A stretch of DNA of 32,874 nucleotides from Candidatus Peribacteraceae bacterium (GTDB lineage: Bacteria > Patescibacteriota > Gracilibacteria > Peribacterales > Peribacteraceae), in NCBI GenBank assembly GCA_028711345.1, contig JAQTSK010000015.1, forward strand, positions 1-32,874. Direction: 5' to 3'. The notes under the pieces were generated by a model. It was not told where the DNA came from, searched no databases, and worked only from the letters and a program-made list of their open reading frames with translations. Below are positions 1-11,500 of this stretch, in pieces; position 1 is the stretch's first letter; each line of letters opens with the position of its first letter. The position numbers and the translations under genes are program-made.

Positions 1-91
1 ACGAAGAAGAGAGGATTGCAAAGGTAGTGGCAGAAAGCCCTGGGAGAAGAGTCTCTTCTTCTTCATTCACACTACGCCCGATGAAGCATGT

Positions 92-493
92 TCAAAGGAG
101 CGTGTGTTCTTTATACGGGAGAAGGGCTGGGGATGAGGCGGGGAAGAGAAGCTGCTCCATCTTCTTCAGCGTCTGTGGCAGATGCTCGAGGATCTCCTCA
201 TTCTTCAGTCTGAGAACCGGAATGTTGTGATCTTCAACAATTGCTTCCGTGCGCTCTGCATCTTCTTTGGCGGTGCAATCGTGAATCGGTCCATCCAATT
301 CAATGATCAGCGCAGGGTTCGTGCAGAGGAAATCCACGATGAACCGCCCGACCGGCACTTGTCTTCTGAATTTCAGTCCATGGAATTTTCGGTTCCGGAC
401 GACATTCCACAGGATCACTTCGGCAGGAGTTAATCGTTTTCGGAGATCCCGGGCATGGCGTACCGCATGTGGCAGAGGGTGCTTGAAAGACAC
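92..493 (-). CDS. DUF559 family endonuclease-like protein
   Basis: This small cytoplasmic protein belongs to the DUF559 family, related to very-short-patch-repair and restriction-type (PD-(D/E)XK-like) nucleases. Its true substrate is unknown. The family signature is clear: 'LRKRLTPAEVILWNVVRN' near the N-terminus, then 'GLKFRRQVPVGRFIVDF', then 'LIIELDGPIHD' with the acidic residues and histidine expected of the active site, and 'VLRLKNEEIL' near the end. The reading frame stays open to a GTG at 541, but I prefer the GTG at 493 (133 residues). The extra N-terminus is unlike the family, and a TACTAT hexamer lies at 503-508, nine bases before GTG 493, matching the promoter spacing of other genes here. 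It is divergent from typA. The start choice is uncertain; the family call is firm. Confidence 0.85.
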   Translation of the reverse strand: MSFKHPLPHAVRHARDLRKRLTPAEVILWNVVRNRKFHGLKFRRQVPVGRFIVDFLCTNPALIIELDGPIHDCTAKEDAERTEAIVEDHNIPVLRLKNEEILEHLPQTLKKMEQLLFPASSPALLPYKEHTLL

Positions 494-621
494 GATGAAA
501 GAATAGTACACATCAACATCAGCGATCCAATAGTACTCCACCCAATAATCATGTGCTCCATACTCAATACTGGATACCGAATACTGATTCCGGATGCTCT
601 GTACCTAATGAAATAATCGGC

Positions 622-627
622 TACAAT
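622..627 (+). promoter_or_regulatory. -10 element of typA, 10 bases before the start codon
   Basis: TACAAT ends ten bases before the typA ATG at 638. There is no Shine-Dalgarno sequence between it and the start and no recognisable -35 hexamer at the usual distance. If transcription starts about seven bases after the hexamer, the mRNA leader would be only a few bases. Confidence 0.45.
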
Positions 628-637
628 ACCGCGTCTC

Positions 638-2440
638 ATGCAATACCGGACCATCGCCATTATCGCGCACATCGACCACGGCAAGACCACGCTGGTCGAC
701 CAGATCCTCCGTCAGGGAGGCGCCTTCAACTCGCACGAGGAAATCGGCGAACGCGTCATGGACAGCAACGAACAGGAGAAGGAACGCGGCATCACCATCT
801 ACGCAAAGAACTGCTCTATCCTGTACAAAGGTTCGAAAATCAACATCGTGGATACTCCCGGCCATGCAGACTTCGGCTCCGAAGTGGAGCGCGTGCTCCG
901 GATGTGCGACTGCGTGGCGCTCTTGGTCGACGCATTCGACGGTCCTATGCCCCAGACCCGATTCGTGCTGAAGAAATCGCTGGAGATCGGCATCAAACCC
1001 ATTGTCATCATCAATAAGATCGACCGCGTCGGATCGGATCCGGAAAAGGCGCTGAGTCAGGTCTTCGACCTGTTCATCCAGCTGGGGGCACATGATGACC
1101 AACTAGACTTCCCCTACGTGTTTGCGGTCGGACGTGATGGAATAGCGAAGCGAAAGATGTCGGATGAATCGAAGAACTTGGATCCCCTCTTCGATCTCAT
1201 TTGCGAGCACATCACCCCCAAGGGAACCGACGCCGAAGCTCCGCTGCTCCTGCAGCCGGTCAACCTGTCCTACGATCCGTACTCGGGTCGAATGGCGGTC
1301 GGACGCATTTCGCAGGGAACGGTCAAGAAGAATCAGACGGTCTATCTCATCAAGCCGGACGGCACGCGCAAGGCCGGACGCATCACGAAGATCTACGTCT
1401 ACTCCGGCATCCGCGAGGTGGAAGTGGAGAGCGCCGCAGCCGGTGATGTGGTGATGCTTGCAGGTCTTCCCGAGGTCTACGTCGGAGACACCATCGCGGA
1501 GAAAGAGGACGCCGAACCTCTTCCCGCACTCACGATCGATCCGCCGACCGTCGCCATGGACTTCATGGTGAACAATTCCCCGTTCGCCGGAAAGGAAGGA
1601 AAACTGGTCACGACCAGACACATCCGCGAGCGTCTGGAACAGGAGCTGGAAACGAACGTCGGACTGCAGATCGAATTCGGCGAGCGCTCGGATGCGTTCC
1701 GCGTCTCGGGACGGGGCGAAATGCACCTTGGCGTCCTCATCGAATCCATGCGACGAGAAGGGTTCGAGCTGGCCGTTTCCCGTCCGGAAGTCATTCTCCA
1801 CAAGGAGAACGGCATTCAAATGGAACCGATGGAAACGGCGTTCATCGATGTACCCGAAGCGTACGTCGGCACTGTGATCGAGAAGCTGGGGAAACGGAAA
1901 GGAATGATGCAGAACATGGAAACGAAGCACGGGATCACGCGGCTCACGTACGACATCCCCACCCGCGGTCTCCTCGGCTTCCGCAATGAGTTCGTCATCG
2001 ACACGCGCGGCGACGGCATCCTGACCCACGCGTTCAAGTGTTACGCACCGTACGTCGGCGAGATGCCCGGCAGAACGACCGGATCGATCATTTCCGATAT
2101 CACCGGCCAGTCCGTCGCCTACGCCATCTGGCAGCTACAGGACCGCGGTGCGTTCTTCATCGGCTCCGGCGTTCCCGTGTACGAAGGCATGATCATCGGC
2201 GAGTCGCCCAACGGTCTCGACATCATGGTGAACATCGGCAAGGAGAAGCGGCTGAGCAACGTACGCGCCTCCGGAACGGACGAAGCCATCCGCCTGATCC
2301 CTCCGCGCATCATGACGCTGGATATGGCTCTGGAATACATCGAGGACGATGAACTTGTTGAGGTTACACCAAAAAGTATCCGACTTCGCAAGAAGATTCT
2401 GAATGCGACAGACAGGAAGCGGGAAAGCAAGAAGGCCTGA
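638..2440 (+). CDS. typA: ribosome-associated GTPase TypA/BipA
   Basis: TypA/BipA is a translational GTPase of the EF-G family that binds the 70S ribosome and helps ribosome assembly and stress responses. The 600-residue length is normal. The GTPase motifs are in order: the P-loop 'AHIDHGKTT' (residues 10-18), the switch region 'ERGITI' (49-54), 'DTPGH' (72-76) and 'NKID' (126-129). The EF-Tu-like second domain follows, then EF-G-like domains III and V, including '[12 protein letters not shown]' and '[12 protein letters not shown]', and a lysine-rich BipA-specific C-terminus. The G5 position reads 'FAVGRDG' rather than the usual SA-type motif, a mild oddity. The ATG at 638 is chosen because the conserved GTPase domain starts at once. 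No ribosome binding site is visible, and a -10-like hexamer lies ten bases upstream. Confidence 0.97.
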   Translation: MQYRTIAIIAHIDHGKTTLVDQILRQGGAFNSHEEIGERVMDSNEQEKERGITIYAKNCSILYKGSKINIVDTPGHADFGSEVERVLRMCDCVALLVDAFDGPMPQTRFVLKKSLEIGIKPIVIINKIDRVGSDPEKALSQVFDLFIQLGAHDDQLDFPYVFAVGRDGIAKRKMSDESKNLDPLFDLICEHITPKGTDAEAPLLLQPVNLSYDPYSGRMAVGRISQGTVKKNQTVYLIKPDGTRKAGRITKIYVYSGIREVEVESAAAGDVVMLAGLPEVYVGDTIAEKEDAEPLPALTIDPPTVAMDFMVNNSPFAGKEGKLVTTRHIRERLEQELETNVGLQIEFGERSDAFRVSGRGEMHLGVLIESMRREGFELAVSRPEVILHKENGIQMEPMETAFIDVPEAYVGTVIEKLGKRKGMMQNMETKHGITRLTYDIPTRGLLGFRNEFVIDTRGDGILTHAFKCYAPYVGEMPGRTTGSIISDITGQSVAYAIWQLQDRGAFFIGSGVPVYEGMIIGESPNGLDIMVNIGKEKRLSNVRASGTDEAIRLIPPRIMTLDMALEYIEDDELVEVTPKSIRLRKKILNATDRKRESKKA

Positions 2441-2524
2441 TCTATCACGAAATCCCAGAGTGTTGATTTATTTGTCGAATATGATTTTATCATACCAAGG
2501 AGCATGGGAAAAACGGCAGAAACA

Positions 2525-2533
2525 TGCTATAAT
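2525..2533 (+). promoter_or_regulatory. extended -10 promoter of the giant surface-protein gene
   Basis: TGC-TATAAT is a perfect extended -10 element. It ends nine bases before the in-frame ATG at 2543, so transcription should start at about 2540. It lies downstream of the other in-frame ATG (2504), which argues that translation starts at 2543 on a nearly leaderless mRNA. No good -35 hexamer is present, as is usual for extended -10 promoters. Confidence 0.55.
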
Positions 2534-2542
2534 AACAGGATT

Positions 2543-5500
2543 ATGTTCTGGAGGAAACAAACAACAAATCATGAGGCTTGTGTGAGAATTGTCCGGAACC
2601 TGCAGATCGCCTTCACGGGCGACCACTCCCTGCGCCTGTCCGTCCTCGTCGTCCTCGCCGTCGTCGCATGGGGGTCGTTCCTCCTCCGGCTTCTGTTGGG
2701 AGCGCATGCGGGGCAACCGGGACTCTTCCTGCCGGCGGTTTCCGTCGCCACGGTCTGCGGCGTCACCGCCCTCCTCGCCGCATGGCGGAAGACCGTCACG
2801 GACGGGATGCACGCCGACGGCGAGTCACTGGCAATGGTCGAATCCAGAGCCTCCGTCGTCCCGCTCCTCGGCCGGATGCTCGCGCTCTTCCTCGTCACCG
2901 TCTCCGCATCGTTCCTGCTCCCAAGTCTCCCCGCGGCGGCGGTCTGGTGCTCCGGACTCCTGTGGCTCATGGTCTCGCTCGCCATCCTGTGCGGCGGAGC
3001 CGTCCTCCTTGTCGCTGAGTGGAGAGTCATCAGAAACAGATGGCACCTCGACGACGCATCCATCGGCGACATCGAATCCGGTCTGTTCTTCCTCCCCGGC
3101 CTCAAGCGCATCCTCGCCACCCTGGTGCTCACCGCCGCTCTTCCGGTCTTCGCCTGGCAGGCGGGGGCGCAGGTCATCGAGCTGCGTGAGGGATCGGGAG
3201 CGACGGTCATCACGGGCTCGGGTGAGACGCTGCATGGAGCGGAGGAGGACGAATTGAAAATGGATAATGGAAAATTGAAAATGAACGAAGGTCAGTCATC
3301 TGAGGTTCAGACTGCCACCGGATTAACGAACAATGAACAATCGATCAGCGGATCCGGTGCGACACTGTCCGGAATAGTAATCATTCCGGCTGAAACTGAG
3401 ACCGGCGTCATTGTACAAACCGCCTCCGGTGCTCTCGAGGGTCAGGGGTCAGGGTCAGGGACTCAGAATCAGGATGACACCGGAACCGGCTCCATTGCCC
3501 CCGAGACTTCCTCCGGCTCTCTCGAGGGTCAGGTGCCAGGGTCAGGGTCAGGGACTCAGAATCAGGATGAAACAGGAACCGGCTCGATCATTTCCGAAAG
3601 CTCCTCCACCACCGTTATTCTTACGAACGGCAGCACCGTCCCCGTCCTCTTCATCCCGCGCAATGATCAGGTCAATGACATTGAAACGCTCCGGGATCGC
3701 ATGTCGGTAGACGTGCACTCCTCCTCCGGCATCACTGTCCCCGTCGCGGCAACCATCGACGAATCCGGCACGGGCTTCCTCCTCACCGTCACCCCGACTG
3801 CAGCCTTCACCCCCGGCACCGCAACGCTCACGGTCACTCTCAGAGACACCGGACTCTTCGGCTTCTTCGGTGCCACGGATGAACTCTTCGCCGGAGACAT
3901 CATCCTCGGTCGTCTCATCGCCAACGCCGATTGGGACACGTACGTAACCGGTCAGCAGGCAGCCGTCACCCTGAGTCTCTTAAGCGAATCGAACGATCCT
4001 CTCTGCGGCCAAGATGTGATGTCCCTCGCCGCCTCTCCCGACGGAACCGTTCAATCCTTCTCCACGATTAATGACACCATCACGACCCTCCCCAAGTGCC
4101 GCCACCGCATCATCAAGACCGATCCGGATTACGCCGTCACGGTTCCGATCACCGGCAACGCCACTCGCACCGTCACCATCGACGCCGGATCAGGACGAGC
4201 CATCCTCCCGCTCCCCATCAAAACCAATGCCATTGCACAATTCAAGCGTTCGACCGTCACCCGCACCTACGCGGACCAATCCGAGACGATGACGATCACC
4301 ATCACTCCCGCCCTCTCGTTCATCGGGACGATCACCGAGAGAATCCCCGCGGGGGTGGAGATTTCGGACATCTCCGTCGGCGGCACCCTCGAACGGAACG
4401 GAGCCGCAAGCATCATCACGTGGGAGAAGGCCTTCGAAGCGGGGACGCCGCTCACTGTGTCGTACGATTTCACCATTGCCGATGCTCCGCTGGTGGTGCC
4501 GTTTGGACCGGTGACGGTGAAGGGTGAGGGTCAGGGTCAGGGTCAGGAAGATGCGGAAAGCATGGAAAGTGCATCGGAATCTTCGATCAGTGATCAACCG
4601 GTACAGGTGGAAACGTCGACAGGATCAACAGCCTCCGGAGGAATCATTGATGCTTCCGGCTCTTTGGCACCCATGAGCCCGCAGCCGGGACGCCGCGTCC
4701 CGGAGGACGTCATCGATGGAAGCGAGACTGCCAGCGGCACAAGTGTTCCCACCTCGTCCGGCTCGCTCAGCATTGTTCCGGCACACACCGCGACACGCCT
4801 GCCGGCCGAAGCTTTAGCGAAGGCTGGATGTCGCGGCTGCGGAAACAAAACGATTCCCAGCCGTCTCCGGTCATATTTCACGGCTTGGATATCCCCGCCA
4901 TCCGTCTTCGCCGAACCCCTCACCATCTCCGCAACCGAAGGCCGCAGCTGGTTCCTGCTCGTGACGTCGTCTGACCTTCGACCAGCCGACCAGCCGACGA
5001 GCGACAATGCTTTGACCCTCACACCCAAGACTTCCGGCACCGTCTCCGCCTCCGACGGCGCCGCCTTCACTCTTCTCGACACCGTCATCCCCGAGCACTC
5101 CCTCGATGCGAACGGTCACCTCAACGAAGACATCGCGCTCAAGGCCATCGCGGATGCAACGACCGCATCGCAGGACGTCCTCGATGCGACGGTCTCCGCC
5201 TTCGTGCAGGAACAAGCGGGCACCATCGCCACCACGATTGCGGAGGATTCCGTGGCGCTCTCCGAGGTCACCTCCCTCGCACCCGACTCCTCGGCCAAGC
5301 GGCTGAAGGCCAACGTCATCGCCGCCGTCACCGACGCGATGGAATCGAGCGACAGTGTTCAAACCGCCGTCACCGGCGTGGTCGGCGCTCTCGTGCAGGA
5401 CGCCATCGATCCGACTCTGGAAGCCTCCCTCAAATCCGCCGCGCTCGATGCAAGCCTTGCAGGGGAAGATTCCGCTGCCGCCATGATCGCCGCAATCGAG

Positions 5501-8500
5501 CGGACCGATCCCGCCACCGCCGCACTCATCCGCGACACCGTCAACGCCGAGGCGGAGGAGAAGGTCACGGAGGTGGCTGCTGCGATTAACGAAGCGAGCG
5601 CACCCCCACCCCCGGCCCCTCCCCCGGGCTCTGCGGAGCAGCCGGGGGAGGGGTGGACGCGCAGCGGACGGGGAGGGGGCTTGATCCACGTCACCCTCAC
5701 CTCCCGCTCCGGCCTCGTCACCACCCCTGCCTTCCACTTCGAGCACGGCTCCGTCATCCTCGTCATCGAACCCGAGCGCGAGTTCGTCCCCGGGCTATAC
5801 ACCGCCGAGGTGACCATCACCAATCCGCTGACCAATGAAACTCAAACATTAACCCAAGACTTCGCGTGGGGTGTCCTTGCCATGAACACGGATCAGGATC
5901 GCTATCTGATCAATCAAACCGGATCGATTGCCATTGGAGTGCTGGATGATGAGGGGAAGATTGTTTGCAACGCCGGCCTGAAGCTCTCGGTAACCGCGCC
6001 GTCGGGAGCCGTGACCGAGCTCTCCTCGGAAACAACCGGCGGATTCATGGGGATCGGGGAAACTCCGGCTTCGATCACCACCACCGGCACCTGCGGCATC
6101 AAGAACTCGATGAGCGTCTCGCCGGATTACGAGACAACGTTGCAGTTTGAGGAATCAGGAACCTACACGTTGAAGCTTGAGGCAACCACGGAGAACGGGA
6201 CAAGGGAAATGAGCCAGACCGTGATTGTCGAGAGTTCCTCGGATTCTTCGGACTCGTCGGACTCCTCGGTTTCCTCTCCGTTCATCATCACCCGCTTCGC
6301 CGCCACCCGCCTGTATCCGGTCGGCAACTCTCCGATGACCATCGAAGTGAAGTTTCTGGAGGATTTCAGCGGGACGATTACTGATACTGTTCCGGAATCG
6401 TTTGAAATAAGCGGGATATCTGATGGAGGAAAGGAGGACAGAGAAGGGCAGATTGGTTCGTCGGATTCCTCGGACTCTTCGGTTTCCTCGGTTTCTTCCG
6501 AAGCAACCATCTCTTGGCAAGGCAGCTGGAAATCCGGTGACACCGCCACCTTCAGCTACCTCTACGATGCGCCGGACATCTCACCGGATTTCTTTACGGT
6601 GGGGCCGCTGGAATTGACGCCGGATAAAACCTCAGCAATGGTCGCACCTCCGCCTTTCCCGCCGGTCGCGCTTGTGCAGGAAATGAGCAATGAAGGCAAG
6701 CAAAAAAGCGATGGCAAGAATACCGGAAACGTAATAGCCGGTGGTGAAGAATTGGTCGATATTCATGGGAGTTCTTCGAGAATCTCTTCGCAGAGGAGCG
6801 CCATGTACGCGAAAAGCGTACCAAATCCTATGCTCCAAAGCAACCGGGATGCACTGTCCAATGCGAAAAGTGCAATCAGCCAGAAAACGGCAATATCGGT
6901 GAATATTGCCGACAGCAGCCGCAGCCTTGGTTTGGTAAATAAGGTAATCACAGGTGTACAACCTACCACCCTGCGTTCTGCACCGTCAAGAATCGTCACC
7001 GCGCTGGGTAGCGCACTACGCTCACTCCTGCCCCGTGCAATCGCGCAATCCCCCCCTATTGCCACATTCCACAATTCCGCTGCTGCGGTCTGGCGCGAAT
7101 CCAGGTCGTGGCAAATCGCCAACGACGCCGTCGCCACCGACAGCCTGGTGGGCTACTGGAAACTGGATGAATCTTCCGCCGGAACATTTATAGATTACTC
7201 CGGGCACAATAACCACGGCACGGGTTACGGCGCAACCGGCACCAACAACACACCGCAACCAAGCAGCGATAGAGCGGCTGGTTTTGATTTTACCAATCCC
7301 AAGTCGTTGAGTTTTGACGGGACGGATGATGTAATTTCCACATCCGGCGCTCCGGTGATTACCACAGGAGACTTTACTCTTTCAACATGGGTAAAAAGTA
7401 ACACCACCGCATTAGTCAAAATTCTCTATATTATTGGCAATCAAAGTTCCGCAAAGGGTTCTGCATATTTCTATATTCAGGATGCATCAAACTTGGTATT
7501 CGGAGTTTGGACGGTTTCTGCCCCATCCGCTCCAAGCATCACACCATCATCAGTATTTGACGGTAATTGGCATCTGATTACAGGAACAAAAACCGGGGAT
7601 ACAATGACTCTCTTTCTTGACGGTGTACAAAGTAGCCAAAAAACTGTTACTGGAATCAACATCGTTCATGGTTCTCCGTTCGTGCAGATTGGAGGTTTTA
7701 GTAGTGGTTACTTTAACGGCCTCCTCGACGACATCCGCATCTACAACCGCGCACTTTCGCCAACTGAAATCGCACAGCTGGCGGCTGGCAGCCACACCAC
7801 CGCCACCTGGGACGGCAGCGCCAGTACCGACTGGGAAACCGCGGCCAACTGGGACATCGGTGCCGTACCGGATCAGTTCACCAACATCATCATCCCCGAT
7901 GTCACCAACGATCCGCACCTCACCGCCAGCGAATCCGGCGCATCGGTGACGGTGAATCTGGGAGCTGTGCTGGATCTGCACAATTACACGTTCGACATCA
8001 CGGATGGCGGAAGCTTCAAAGGAGGCGGCACGGTCAGGCTCGCCGGAGGCCAGACCATCGGCGGCGCAAGTTACACCGGCACCGGCACTGTTCTCTATTA
8101 TGGAAGCGGAAGCACGTATAACGGGCTGGCGCTGGGAAGCACATATAACAACCTCACGATCAACAACAGCCTCGTCGGCTACTGGAAACTCGACGACGGC
8201 TCGGGTTCCACGGTTGCGCGGGATGATTCGGGGAACGGGAATCATGGAACATTAACCAGCGGTCCAACGTGGAGCGCTAATCCGACGCATGTGAGCAAGT
8301 TCTACAACCCGTTTGCATTAAGTTTTGATGGAGGATCAAGAATTCAAGCATCGATAACAAATATTTCCCAAGTTGGCTCAATCTCAATTTCAACATGGTT
8401 AAAAGCAGGCAATAAAAGCAGTTATAATGTTGTCGCAGCCAATACAAATGGATCGCCTTCATATATTGTAGGTTTAACAAATGGATCTCCTGATTCATTG

Positions 8501-11500
8501 TTCTGGTGGTACAATGGATCTTTCCGTCAATCTGTAAATTCTTCACAGGAATACTCTGATATTTGGCATCATGTAATATACGTCTATAATGGATCCACAT
8601 ATAAAATATATGAAGATGGATCTTTGTTGAATAGCTTAGAATCAGCAGCAACAATTAACATAAACGGGATATGGTATTTTGGAAACGATCAGTACAACAG
8701 TTATCTAAAAGGTTCCCTCGACGACGTCCGCATCTACAACCGCGCTCTCAGCGCATCGGAAGTGGCTGCACTCGCCGCAGGGAATCCGAATACCGGAAGC
8801 GGGGTATATATCCTCGGTTCCGCGCTTTCGCTTGCGGGTAACCTGAATATCCAATCCGGCGAACTGCGGACGGGCAACGCATATCCTGTCACCTTGAGCG
8901 GCAGCTTCGTAAACCATGCGCAGTTCACGAGCACGGGAACCGTCACGCTGGATGGAACAAATCAGACGATTTCCGGGAGCACGATCTTCCAGAATCTCAC
9001 AAAGACCGTGACGGCGGCGGATACGTTGAACTTCGATTTCCGCGCGAAGCAGAGTATCAGCGGAGCGCTGACGTTGAACGGCGCTGTCGGACAATTGCTT
9101 TCGCTTCGATCGACGAAGAGCGGAAGCGGAGCAAGATTGCTGCTGGATGGGGATGCGGGATCACAGACGCTTAGTTACCTGAATGTGAAAGACAGCAATG
9201 CCACAGGCGGAGCGATGCTCATCGGCGGACTGACGAGTACCGATGCCGGAAACAACACCAATTGGCTCTTCGGTTCCTCCATCTCCGGCAAAATCTATTC
9301 CGATGAAGGAACGACGCCGATCACCAGCGGAACGGTGGCGGTGAGCATCAACGGCGGAACCAAGGCTACGGATGCGGTGGATGGCGGAGGTATGTACACG
9401 GTGACAGGGCTGACGCTCACGGGCGGGAGCATTGTCACGGTGTTCATGGATGACAATGCCGCGGATGCGGTGACGGTGACGAGAGGATCTGGAAGCTCCA
9501 TGACCGGGGTGAACCTGTATCAGAATCACCTTATTATAAGGAGCAACACCGGAAGCTCGGCGAATGCTCCGGCGCTGACGAATGCAAATCTCGATATCGC
9601 CGATAATTCCGGCGACAGCGATATTGCCGCTATCTACAGTGCTCAAAGCTCACAGCTCACCGCTCAAAGCTCCACCGAACTCTATGTGTGGACAGGCTCA
9701 CAATACACGCCGGGCGGCAGAGTGAAATCCCATGATCTGGAAGTGAAGGGAACGATGGCAATGGGAACAAGCGGACTCACCCTGAGCGGGAGCTTTGTCG
9801 CTTCTGCCGGAACATTCACGACGGGTAGCGGTGTCATCCTGAATGGAGCCGAAGGAGACTCTACTGCGCCGGAATCCCTCACCCTCGGTGCCAACACACT
9901 TCAGAATCTGACGATCAATAACGGCTTGGTCGGCTACTGGAAACTTGACGACGGCTCCGGCTCTTTGATTGCGCGGGATGATTCGGGGAATGGAAATCAT
10001 GGGACATGGAACGGAGCTGCGGGCGGGAATACGAAGCCGCAGTGGAAGACGGATACTGCTGCAGGATTTGATTTTTACAATCCGCAGAGTCTGCAGTTTG
10101 ATGGGGTGGATGATTATGTTTCGTTTAATCCTGCGCTCACGAACTTGATGACTTCTTCAATTAGTATATGGGTCTATTTCCCCGTTGGGTATGTGTTTAC
10201 CAACTCTCAAAGTTTTTTGGGATTTTATAAAGACGACAACAACAGACTTGCTCTTTCTGCGGATGGCGGAAGTTCAATTTACGATGGTAAAATGACATGG
10301 CTGATTGTAAATAACGGGACTATTTATGCTTGTGTTTCTAATGGAACACCCACGACTGGATGGCATCATGTTGTTGCGTCGAGTGGAGTAGGTGGGATGA
10401 AACTTTTTATAGACAACGCTCTCCAATCAGATACTGATAGTGCAACGGTAAGCCTGAACACGACGGGAACAACAGGTGGAAGATATTTGGGTGCAGTGGA
10501 TCATTCATCATACTCAACGCACCCTGATCTACACTTCCCCGGCCTCCTCGACGACGTCCGCATCTACAACCGCGCCCTCTCGGCATCCGAAGTCGCCGCT
10601 CTTGCCGCGGGAAATCCGAATACCGGTTCCGGCCTGTACGTCCTCGGTTCCGCACTTTCTCTTGCGGGAAACCTGAATATTCAATCCGGCGAACTGCGGA
10701 CGGGGAATGCGTATCCAGTCACCCTGAGCGGGAGCTTCGTAAACCATGCGCAGTTCACGAGCACGGGAACGGTCACGCTGGATGGAACAAATCAGACTAT
10801 TTCCGGTTCCACGATCTTCCAGAACCTCACCAAGTCCGCTACGGCGGCGGATACGTTGAACTTCGATTTCCGCGCGAAGCAAAGTGTGAGCGGAGCGCTG
10901 ACATTGAACGGCGCTGCCGGACAATTGCTCAGTTTGCGGAGCACCAAGACCGGCTCCTCGGCGAACCTGCTGCTGGACGGAAGCAGCGGGACACAGAACC
11001 TGAGCTATCTGAATGTGAAGGATAATGATGCGACTGGAGGCACGATGCTCATCGGCGGACTGACGAGCACCGATGCGGGGAACAACACCAACTGGCTCCT
11101 CGGCTCTTCCATCTCCGGCAAAATCTACAGCGATGAAGGGATCACGCCGATCACGAGCGGAACGGTGGCCGTGAGCATCAATGGCGGGACGAAAGCCACG
11201 GATGCGGTGGACGGCGGAGGCATGTACACGGTGACAGGGCTTACGCTCACGGGCGGGAGCATTGTCACGGTATACATCGATGAGAATGCAGCGGATGCGG
11301 TGACAGTGACGAGAGGCTCGGGAAGCTCCATGACCGGAGTGAACCTGTACCAGAATCACCTCATTCTAAGGAGCAACACCGGAAGCGCGGCGAATGCCCC
11401 CACACTGACGAATACACACTTGAATCTTGCGGATAACAGCGGGGATTCTGACATTGCCGCAATCTACGGAATGGCCGATTCCAATGCCACGCTGCAGCTT

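Noticed and set aside
50-64. Small palindrome AGAAGAG-T-CTCTTCT downstream of the DUF559 gene
   Set aside because: It has no T-tract and is purine/pyrimidine-rich low complexity; not enough to call a terminator.
1103-2029. 308-codon minus-strand frame opposite typA
   Set aside because: It lies entirely under typA, whose motifs are unambiguous, and its translation shows no protein family.
2504-2542. Upstream ATG of the giant gene with AAGGAG just before it
   Set aside because: The AAGGAG is one base from the ATG, too close to act as a ribosome binding site, and the extended -10 at 2525-2533 lies downstream. It is kept only as an alternative start.
2550-2585. GGAGG followed by ATG at 2571
   Set aside because: The ATG opens a four-codon frame ending in TGA, out of frame with the giant gene.
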